Source of the DNA: Gammaproteobacteria bacterium
GTDB lineage: Bacteria; Pseudomonadota; Gammaproteobacteria; Thiohalomonadales; Thiohalomonadaceae
Length of the DNA: 7,498 nt
Reading direction: 5' to 3'
Assembly (NCBI GenBank): GCA_015232955.1
Contig: JADFYS010000094.1
Span: 1-7,498 of the forward strand
Part shown: piece after piece, positions 1 to 5,898 of the stretch
How the letters are laid out: each line of letters begins with the position of its first letter
Numbering within the stretch: the stretch's first letter is position 1
Translations under genes and position numbers: made by a program
The notes under the pieces: generated by a model
The model's database searches: none
The model's input: only the letters and a program-made list of their open reading frames with translations
What the model was told of the DNA's origin: nothing

Positions 1-1300
1 GCCTTCGGGCAAGGGCGACATCCATCCACGCGCCTCCCCTTTTCTTCTGTCGTGCATAGGGGTCAAGATAGAACCGTCCCCGTATCCCCCCCGCACCATC
101 GTAGATCTCATAGAAAGTGGCATCCTTGTGCCAGAGATCGGCGCTGGCCGGAGAGACGCTCACCCCAAATAGCCGCTCCACCAGCGCAAACAGCCCTTCA
201 ACTACCCGAGGCAGAGCAAAATAGGGACGCAGATCCTCCTGAGAGATGGCGTAACGAGATTGACGCAACTTTTCAGAGTAGTAACTCATATCCCACGCCT
301 GCAGCGGTTCAGCGAGCCCCTGCTCTTTGGCAAAAACGGTCACCTCTTGCAACTCCTGTCGCGCCATTGGCAGAGCACGACGGGCAAGGTCTCTGAGAAA
401 GGTGAGTACCTGCTCTGGATCCTCTGCCATTTTGGTTGCCAGAGAGCGTTCGGCATAACTGTTAAATCCGAGGAGTTGCGCCAGCTCATAACGAATGTGG
501 AGAATCTGCTCCATCAGCGGTGAGTTGTCCCACTGCCCGGCTTGGGGTCCCTGATCGGAGGCGCGGGTGGTGTAGGCGCAGTAGATCTCCTGCCGCAACT
601 CACGGTTATCGGCGTGGGTGATAATGGCAAAGTAGGAGGGGAAATCGAGGGTGATACGCCACCCCTCCTCTCCTGCGCTCTCCGCCGCCTGACGCATCAG
701 TGCTCTGCCGGAGTGAGGTACTCCCGCGAGCAGCGTCTCCGCCGCCAACCCCTTATGCCAGCCATTGGTAGCATCGAGAAGATTGTTGCTATAGCGGGTG
801 GTAAGCTGGCTCAACTCTGCCATCATGCTTTTATACCGCTCTTTTTCCGCAGCAGGAAGGGCGATGCCAGAGAGACGAAAATCGCGAAGGGCGTTATCAA
901 TCACCCGCTGTTGCGCACAATCGAGACGGGAAAACGCCTCACTCTCCCGAATCCGGCGATAGGCGTGATAGAGCGCCTCATTCTGCCCCATCTCTGTCCA
1001 GTAGTCGGAGAGTTTAAGCTGAGCATCATCGACCACCTGCCGCAGTTCCGGACTGTTCATCACTCCGTTAAGATGGCTCACCGGAGACCAGAGTCGATTC
1101 AGCCTGTCCTCCAGCCCCTCCAGCGGGGCGAGCAGACTCTCCCAGGTAGGAGACTCCCCCGCTTCTAACAGCAGCTGTGCCACCCCCTTGCGATTCGCTG
1201 CCAGCACCTCGTCCAGCGCCGGGGTCACCTCCTCGACCCGAATACGAGAGAAGGGGGGGAGATCATCCATCTCCAGAAGGGTATTCGTTTCAATAGTCAT
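1..1300 (-). CDS. prlC: Oligopeptidase A, M3 family zinc peptidase (partial, C-terminus outside window)
   Basis: Cytoplasmic zinc metallopeptidase of the thimet oligopeptidase (M3A) family. In E. coli PrlC degrades cleaved signal peptides and other short peptides. The minus-strand reading is open from the ATG at 1300 to the window edge, giving 433 residues of a family usually about 680 long. It follows E. coli PrlC closely, with landmarks such as SPVSHLN near the N-terminus, DNALRDF, ASDQGP, QLLGF..YA, SLATKMAE, YYSEK and, close to the edge, RGGAWMD. The HExxH zinc motif lies beyond the window, so an intact active site cannot be confirmed. The start matches the E. coli N-terminus in position, although the upstream ribosome site is weak (only a GCGGA-like stretch). 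It begins 17 bases after the stop of the DUF455 gene, so co-transcription is likely. No frameshift is seen in the visible part. Confidence 0.95.
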   Translation of the reverse strand, partial: MTIETNTLLEMDDLPPFSRIRVEEVTPALDEVLAANRKGVAQLLLEAGESPTWESLLAPLEGLEDRLNRLWSPVSHLNGVMNSPELRQVVDDAQLKLSDYWTEMGQNEALYHAYRRIRESEAFSRLDCAQQRVIDNALRDFRLSGIALPAAEKERYKSMMAELSQLTTRYSNNLLDATNGWHKGLAAETLLAGVPHSGRALMRQAAESAGEEGWRITLDFPSYFAIITHADNRELRQEIYCAYTTRASDQGPQAGQWDNSPLMEQILHIRYELAQLLGFNSYAERSLATKMAEDPEQVLTFLRDLARRALPMARQELQEVTVFAKEQGLAEPLQAWDMSYYSEKLRQSRYAISQEDLRPYFALPRVVEGLFALVERLFGVSVSPASADLWHKDATFYEIYDGAGGIRGRFYLDPYARQKKRGGAWMDVALARR

Positions 1301-1317
1301 CGTCTTGGAGTCCGCAG

Positions 1318-2154
1318 TTAAGCACCTGAGTGGTTGTGAGTTTTGGGGTATTGATAGCCTTCAAGCAGAGAGAGCTCCTCTTCACTAAACCCCGCTGCAC
1401 GCCGCGCTTCAAAGTGATAGGGGGGACGCGATTTATTATCGGTATACCGGGCGATCAGTTGGCGATAGCTCTCCTCTGGTGGTAGCTGCCGCTGCTGACA
1501 GAGATAACGAAACCAGCGATCTCCCACCGCGACATGGCCGATCTCATCCCGGAGGATGATCTCCAGCAGCGAAACCCCATTATCATCACCGCTCTGTTTT
1601 AACCTCGCCGCCATGCCGGGGTTGACATCCAGCCCCCTCGCTTCAAGATAGCGCGGAACCAGCGCCATTCGCAGCAGAGGATCCTCCCTGCTGGTGAGCG
1701 CCATCTCCCACAAACCGTTATGCGCGGGAAAATCACCATAATCGTAACCGAGAAGACGGAGGTGGGCCTGAATGAGGGTAAAGTGGTACGCCTCTTCCGC
1801 AGCCACTCCAATCCAGTCGTAATAGTAGTCATCGGGTAGCCCCCGAAAGCGACCCGCAGCATCAAGAGCAAGATTAATCGCATTAAACTCGATATGGGCG
1901 ACAGCGTGATAGAGCGTGGCCCGCCCGACGATCGAGTTCGGTTTGCGCTTGGGCAGTTGACGCGGAACCACCAGCTCCGGCCGAAGAGGCCGTCCCGGAT
2001 CCACCACTAGCGGCAGTTCTCTATCGTGATCTAGCTTCAGCGTCGCCACCTCTTTGGCAAGGTGGTGCGTTGCCTTCACCTTCTGCGCGGAATCACACTC
2101 CAGCAGCGCCTGCTGCACCCGCAAGAAAAAACTGGTCTGCTCCGCTTGGCTCAT
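1318..2154 (-). CDS. DUF455 ferritin-like protein (probable dinuclear metal protein)
   Basis: A 278-residue protein that I assign to the DUF455 (COG2833) family of ferritin-like proteins, whose biochemical role is not firmly established. The metal-ligand pattern of a four-helix bundle is visible: HAVAHIEFNAI (H83, H87, E89), AAEEAYHF (E120/E121 and H124, an ExxH), LEARG (E171) and RDEIGHV (E204 and H207, a second ExxH). This spacing is what a carboxylate-bridged di-iron or di-manganese centre needs. There is no signal peptide or membrane segment, so it should be cytoplasmic. The N-terminal 70 residues and the proline- and histidine-containing tail lie outside the metal core. It is the first gene of a probable two-gene unit with prlC and diverges from the SET gene. 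The ATG at 2154 has no good Shine-Dalgarno sequence. Family assignment is strong; a hydroxylase, oxidase or metal-storage function would be a guess. Confidence 0.85.
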   Translation of the reverse strand: MSQAEQTSFFLRVQQALLECDSAQKVKATHHLAKEVATLKLDHDRELPLVVDPGRPLRPELVVPRQLPKRKPNSIVGRATLYHAVAHIEFNAINLALDAAGRFRGLPDDYYYDWIGVAAEEAYHFTLIQAHLRLLGYDYGDFPAHNGLWEMALTSREDPLLRMALVPRYLEARGLDVNPGMAARLKQSGDDNGVSLLEIILRDEIGHVAVGDRWFRYLCQQRQLPPEESYRQLIARYTDNKSRPPYHFEARRAAGFSEEELSLLEGYQYPKTHNHSGA

Positions 2155-2205
2155 AGTAGACTCATCATAAATTCACATACCAAATCCTGATCGCTAATAA
2201 ACACC
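2155..2205. promoter_or_regulatory. Divergent promoter region between DUF455 and SET genes
   Basis: This AT-rich 51-base gap separates two divergent starts. For the plus strand, TTCACA (2172-2177, 5 of 6 to TTGACA) is followed after 17 bases by TAATAA (2195-2200, 3 of 6 to TATAAT). This would start transcription at about the ATG at 2206. For the minus strand, TATGAT (2169 down to 2164, 5 of 6 to TATAAT) lies just ahead of the ATG at 2154, but its -35 match is poor. Neither start has a clear Shine-Dalgarno site. A promoter here is inferred from gene layout; the exact boxes are tentative. Confidence 0.4.
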
Positions 2206-2538
2206 ATGACTGACGACGAATCACTCTCCAAACTGTTCTATGTTGCCGACTCCCCGCTGCACGGCCAGGGGCTTTTTGCACGCAAGGGGGTTGCCAAAGG
2301 GCGATATCTCGGCAGCTATGCCGGCCCCAAAACCCGCCGCAACGGGATGTATGTACTGTGGGTGGAAGAGAGTGAGGGGGAGTGGATCGGCTGTAACGGA
2401 AAGAATCTCCTGCGCTATATCAACCACAGTACCAAGCCTTGCGCCGAATTTGATGGTCTCGATCTTTACGCCTGCAAGCGTATCAAAAAAGATCAGGAGA
2501 TCACGATCAACTATGGCGATGAGAGCGGTCTGGATTGA
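2206..2538 (+). CDS. Small SET-domain protein, putative lysine methyltransferase
   Basis: A 110-residue protein made almost entirely of a SET fold. SET enzymes transfer a methyl group from S-adenosylmethionine to protein lysines. The N-terminal motif HGQGLFA (residues 19-25) and GSYAGP (36-41) match the start of the domain. RYINHS (70-75) supplies the NHS of the cofactor-binding pseudoknot, and ITINYGDE (99-106) supplies the C-terminal catalytic tyrosine motif. The usual NHSxxPN is NHSTKPC here, with cysteine at the asparagine position. There are no pre-SET or post-SET zinc clusters, and the SET-I insert between GSYAGP and NHS is short. No signal peptide is seen. It is the only convincing plus-strand gene, divergent from DUF455 and convergent with glnS. 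The substrate cannot be read from the sequence; ribosomal or other cytoplasmic proteins are possible. The ATG at 2206 is chosen because it directly precedes the conserved domain, although no ribosome site is evident. Confidence 0.85.
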   Translation: MTDDESLSKLFYVADSPLHGQGLFARKGVAKGRYLGSYAGPKTRRNGMYVLWVEESEGEWIGCNGKNLLRYINHSTKPCAEFDGLDLYACKRIKKDQEITINYGDESGLD

Positions 2539-2551
2539 GGGGCCGGACCGC
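2525..2551 (+). terminator. GC-rich stem-loop across the SET stop codon
   Basis: GCGGTCTGG (2525-2533) pairs with CCGGACCGC (2543-2551), nine pairs including one U-G in the plus-strand RNA, around a nine-base loop that contains the TGA stop. It lies at the 3' end of the SET gene and just past the glnS stop on the other strand, so it could serve either convergent transcript. No T-run follows directly on either strand (TTTT occurs only at 2574-2577), so it does not meet the usual intrinsic terminator rule. It may instead be a 3'-end stabilising structure. Confidence 0.35.
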
Positions 2552-2575
2552 CACCACTCCACCGCAAATCCCCTT

Positions 2576-4276
2576 TTACTGCTCCCGCTGCTCCTCAATC
2601 TTCGCCCAAGAGTCCCTTAAGGTCACAGTACGATTCCAGATCGGGCGACCACCATGCTCCTGCTCTGAATCTAGACAGAAGTACCCCTCCCGCTCAAACT
2701 GAACACTCACCCCCACTTCGCTCTCTGCCAGCTCCGGTTCGAGATAACAGCTCTCGAGAATGGTCAGTGACTGCGGATTGAGGGAGTGGAGAAAATCCTC
2801 TCCCTCGGCAACCTGCTCTGGATTGGGGCGGTTAAAGAGACGATCATAGAGCCGAACCTCTGCCGCCACTGCGTGTGCCGCTGAAACCCAGTGGATCACC
2901 CCTTTCACCTTGCGTCCATCGGCAGGATTACGGCCCAGAGTCTGCTCATCATAACTACAGTAGAGGGTCACCACCTCTCCCGTTTCACTCTTCTCGACCC
3001 TGTCACAGCGGATGATATAGCTGTTACGCAGGCGAACCTCACCTCCACTCACCAGCCGTTTAAAGTGCTTATTGGGCCGCTCTTCACGGAAATCATCACG
3101 ATCGATCCAGATCTCGCGACTAAAGGGTATCACCCGCTCACCCATCTCGGGGCGTTGGGGGTGGTTGGGGGCGGTAAGCAGCTCCTCACAATCTGCGGCG
3201 TAGTTGCTGATAATCACCTTAAGCGGCTGCAGGACCGCCATCCGCCGCGGTGCGTTGTGGTTGAGATCGTCGCGCACCGAACTCTCCAGCACCCCCATCT
3301 CGACCGAGTTGTCGGCTTTCGTCACCCCAATGCGATCACAGAAGGTGCGAATAGAGGCCGCAGTGTAACCACGACGACGCATCCCCGCCAGAGTCGGCAT
3401 TCGCGGATCATCCCAGCCAGAGACATGTCCCTCACTCACCAGGCGCAACAGTTTGCGTTTGCTGACCACTGTGTATTGCAGATTGAGGCGGGAGAACTCG
3501 ATCTGCTGTGGATGGTGTGGTAGTGAAATATTCTCCAACACCCAGTCGTAGAGTGGACGATGGTCCTCAAATTCGAGGGTACAGAGGCTGTGGGTGATCC
3601 CCTCCAGCGCATCAGAGATGGGGTGAGTGTAGTCATACATCGGATAGAGACACCATTCGTTGCCGGTCTGATGGTGAATCACCCCGTGACGAATGCGGTA
3701 GAGCGTCGGATCACGCATATTCATATTGGGCGATGCCATGTCGATTCGGGCGCGAAGAACTCTGCTCCCATCGCCAAACTTTCCCTGACGCATCTCGGTA
3801 AACAGCTGCAGATTCTCCGCCACCGATCGATCCCGCCATGGACTGGCCTTGCCGGCCTGGGTCAGGGTACCGCGACTCAAACGCATCTCCTCCGGCGTCT
3901 GTTCACAAACATAGGCCTTCCCCTGCTCAATCAGCTCCAGCGCATAGTGGTAGAGCTGCTCAAAGTAGTCCGAGGCGTAGAGAGGGCGGTCGTGCCACTG
4001 AAAACCGAGCCAAGCGACATCGCGCTCGATCGCCGCCACAAATTCGGGAGTCTCCTTCTCTGGATTGGTGTCATCAAAGCGGAGATTGCAGTGTCCGTGA
4101 TAGTCGGTGGCGATGCCGAAGTTGAGGCAGATCGATTTGGCGTGGCCGATATGGAGATAGCCGTTTGGCTCTGGGGGGAAACGGGTCACCACCCGCCCGT
4201 CGAACCGCCCCGTCTCAAGGTCGCGGTTAATGTAGTGGCGAATAAAGTTATTTCCGCCTGAACCCTGCTCTTCCAT
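2576..4276 (-). CDS. glnS: Glutaminyl-tRNA synthetase
   Basis: Class Ic aminoacyl-tRNA synthetase that charges tRNA-Gln with glutamine in the cytoplasm. It has 566 residues, against 554 in E. coli GlnS. The class I signature HIGH is at residues 42-45 within PPEPNGYLHIGH. FDDTN (67-71) and YDYTH (214-218) carry the aspartate and tyrosine that help select glutamine in the E. coli enzyme. The second class I signature is VVSKRK (270-275), where E. coli has VMSKRK. WDDPRMP (288-294) and RRRGYTAASIR follow, then the two beta-barrel anticodon-binding domains with IDRDDFRE, EVRLRN, DGRKVKGVIHW and FEREGYFCLD. An in-frame reading continues 68 codons upstream to 4480, but that stretch overlaps the gltX C-terminus. 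The ATG at 4276 has an AGGAG seven bases away and gives the family N-terminus. It overlaps the gltX stop by one base (TGATG), so the two are probably translationally coupled. The end is TAA at 2576-2578. Confidence 0.97.
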   Translation of the reverse strand: MEEQGSGGNNFIRHYINRDLETGRFDGRVVTRFPPEPNGYLHIGHAKSICLNFGIATDYHGHCNLRFDDTNPEKETPEFVAAIERDVAWLGFQWHDRPLYASDYFEQLYHYALELIEQGKAYVCEQTPEEMRLSRGTLTQAGKASPWRDRSVAENLQLFTEMRQGKFGDGSRVLRARIDMASPNMNMRDPTLYRIRHGVIHHQTGNEWCLYPMYDYTHPISDALEGITHSLCTLEFEDHRPLYDWVLENISLPHHPQQIEFSRLNLQYTVVSKRKLLRLVSEGHVSGWDDPRMPTLAGMRRRGYTAASIRTFCDRIGVTKADNSVEMGVLESSVRDDLNHNAPRRMAVLQPLKVIISNYAADCEELLTAPNHPQRPEMGERVIPFSREIWIDRDDFREERPNKHFKRLVSGGEVRLRNSYIIRCDRVEKSETGEVVTLYCSYDEQTLGRNPADGRKVKGVIHWVSAAHAVAAEVRLYDRLFNRPNPEQVAEGEDFLHSLNPQSLTILESCYLEPELAESEVGVSVQFEREGYFCLDSEQEHGGRPIWNRTVTLRDSWAKIEEQREQ

Positions 4277-5679
4277 CACAACTCTCCTACAAATCTGAGT
4301 GCCCGTTCTATCCGGCGCAGTACCGCCTCTCTGCCCACCAGCTGTAGCGTCAGATCGAGATCGGGGGAAGGGGCGCCACCCGTAACCGCAACCCGCAGCG
4401 GCATCGCCACCTTGCCAAAGCCCACTGCCAGCTCCGAAACCACTGCCTCGATAACGCCATGGATCTCTGCCCGCTGCCACTGCTGCAGCGCTGCCAGCTT
4501 CTCACCAAGCCGCTGCAGCGCCGGTGCGGAGTCGGGTTTGAGACTCTTTTTGGCCGCCTTGACATCGTACTGTTCAAAATCACGAAAATAGAAGAGTGAG
4601 CACTCTGCCAGCTCCACCAAGGTCTGCGCCCGCTCGCGCTGCGCCACAATAATCGCCTCAAGCCGCTCATCACAGGGGATCTCGACCCCGAGATCGTGCA
4701 AAAATGGGAGCAGAAGCTGCGCCAAGCGCCCTGAATCCGCTATTTTCAGATAGTGCTGATTGATCCAGAGCAGTTTGTCACGATTAAAGCTGGAGGCGGC
4801 GCGATTGACATCACCAAGGGCAAAGAGGGAGATCATCTCCTCTCGTGAGAAGATCTCCTGCTCTCCATGCGACCACCCCAGTCGCACCAGATAGTTGAGT
4901 AGCGCCTCAGGGAGAAAGCCGTCGGCCTGATACTGCATCACACTCACCGCCCCATGGCGCTTCGAAAGGCGTGAGCCATCATCACCAAGGATCATCGGCA
5001 GATGGGCATAGCGTGGAGGCTCGCACCCCATGGCGCGTAACATATTGATCTGCCGAGGCGTATTATTGATATGATCGTCACCACGAATGACATCGGTGAT
5101 CCCCATATCGTAATCATCCACCACCACAGTCAGGTTATAGGTGGGAGAGCCATCACTGCGACGGATGATCAGGTCATCCAGTTCGCTGTTATGGATCACC
5201 ACCTTGCCCCGTATGAGATCATCCACCACTACCGCCCCCTCCTGCGGATTGCGAAAGCGGATCACATGGGGTATCTCCACTGGGATCTCACGGTGTCGGC
5301 AGTGACCATCATACTTCGGCTTCTGCTTGTTCTTCATCTGCTCTTCACGCAGAGTCTCTAGCCGCTCTCTACTGCAGCTGCAGCGGTACGCCTTACCCTC
5401 AGCAACCAAGGTATCGATCACCTCGTTATAGCGGGGAAAGTTGTCAGTTTGGTAGACCGGCTCCGCATCGGAGTCCAGCCCTAACCACGCCATCCCGTCA
5501 AGAATCGCCTCCACCGACTCCGGAGTAGAGCGTTCGAGATCGGTATCCTCTATACGCAGCAGAAACCTCCCCCCATGATGACGGGCGTGGAGCCAGGAGA
5601 AGAGGGCGGTACGGGCACCCCCTACATGAAGATATCCGGTCGGACTGGGGGCAAAACGGGTTGTAATAGAAGATGACAT
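4276..5679 (-). CDS. gltX: Glutamyl-tRNA synthetase
   Basis: Class Ic synthetase that attaches glutamate to tRNA-Glu, feeding protein synthesis and tetrapyrrole synthesis through the C5 pathway. It has 467 residues, close to the 471 of E. coli GltX. The first class I signature is HVGG (18-21) in FAPSPTGYLHVGG; the second is RLSKR (237-241). A zinc site of the E. coli type is complete: C100, C102, C127 and H129. RIEDTD (42-47), RGDDH (199-203) and the tRNA-contacting region WINQHYLK are also present. The C-terminal alpha-helical anticodon domain ends with the conserved GKVAMPLRVAVTG and a final arginine-rich helix. Because a dedicated GlnRS is encoded next to it, this enzyme is probably a discriminating GluRS that does not need to charge tRNA-Gln; that is an inference. 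It is the first gene of a gltX-glnS unit, with a consensus -10 box about 30 bases upstream. The ribosome site before the ATG at 5679 is weak. Confidence 0.97.
   Translation of the reverse strand: MSSSITTRFAPSPTGYLHVGGARTALFSWLHARHHGGRFLLRIEDTDLERSTPESVEAILDGMAWLGLDSDAEPVYQTDNFPRYNEVIDTLVAEGKAYRCSCSRERLETLREEQMKNKQKPKYDGHCRHREIPVEIPHVIRFRNPQEGAVVVDDLIRGKVVIHNSELDDLIIRRSDGSPTYNLTVVVDDYDMGITDVIRGDDHINNTPRQINMLRAMGCEPPRYAHLPMILGDDGSRLSKRHGAVSVMQYQADGFLPEALLNYLVRLGWSHGEQEIFSREEMISLFALGDVNRAASSFNRDKLLWINQHYLKIADSGRLAQLLLPFLHDLGVEIPCDERLEAIIVAQRERAQTLVELAECSLFYFRDFEQYDVKAAKKSLKPDSAPALQRLGEKLAALQQWQRAEIHGVIEAVVSELAVGFGKVAMPLRVAVTGGAPSPDLDLTLQLVGREAVLRRIERALRFVGEL
4284..4288 (-). promoter_or_regulatory. 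Ribosome binding site of glnS
   Basis: The minus strand reads TAGGAGAG here, with AGGAG seven bases from the glnS ATG. It lies inside the last codons of gltX. This site decides the glnS start against the longer in-frame reading that begins at 4480. Confidence 0.8.
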
Positions 5680-5710
5680 CGAAACCAGAGAAACCTATGC
5701 AAAAGGCGGC

Positions 5711-5740
5711 ATTATACCGAAGTTAGCGCCGGGGTGATGA
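5711..5740 (-). promoter_or_regulatory. Sigma-70-type promoter of gltX-glnS
   Basis: On the minus strand a perfect TATAAT lies at 5716-5711, with a weak -35 TCATCA (5740-5735, 3 of 6) after an 18-base spacer. Transcription would begin near 5704 and leave a leader of about 25 bases before the gltX ATG at 5679. The match of the -10 box, its position and the lack of another candidate support it. The leader is too short for a riboswitch or T-box. Confidence 0.6.
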
Positions 5741-5845
5741 GACAGTTCATCTCTTCAGATGACCCAAAAGCGAAGGAACTGTTGCAAAGTGAAGTTTGCA
5801 GATGTTTGGTTAACTAAGAGATAATATGCTAATGGAGCAGAGCAT

Positions 5846-5898
5846 CCTGCAAATGAGGGTCACTATTTGATGCAGGTGGCGCTAAAAACGACCACCTG
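5846..5898 (-). repeat. Overlapping inverted repeats at the 3' end of the diguanylate cyclase gene
   Basis: Two stems share bases. CAGGTGG/CCACCTG (arms 5873-5879 and 5892-5898, loop of 12) lies within the last codons. CCTGCA/TGCAGG (arms 5846-5851 and 5871-5876, extended by AAT/ATT after a three-base bulge) spans the TAG stop. They cannot form fully together. Neither is followed by a T-run on the minus strand, so they are at best an unusual 3'-end structure of the upstream message. A third small hairpin, TGCAAA/TTTGCA, lies at 5783-5800 in the same gap. Confidence 0.3.

Noticed and set aside
542..1168. 208-codon plus-strand open frame
   Set aside because: Opposite the conserved prlC reading, with no family resemblance.
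3560..4261. 233-codon plus-strand open frame, and a similar 210-codon one at 2891-3523
   Set aside because: Both lie opposite conserved glnS sequence and have no family resemblance.
4277..4480. 68-codon in-frame N-terminal extension of glnS
   Set aside because: It overlaps the gltX C-terminus in another frame, resembles no GlnRS N-terminus, and the ATG at 4276 has a strong AGGAG at the right distance.
5680..5704. Possible riboswitch or T-box leader before gltX
   Set aside because: The predicted leader is only about 25 bases and has no T-box motif or specifier loop.
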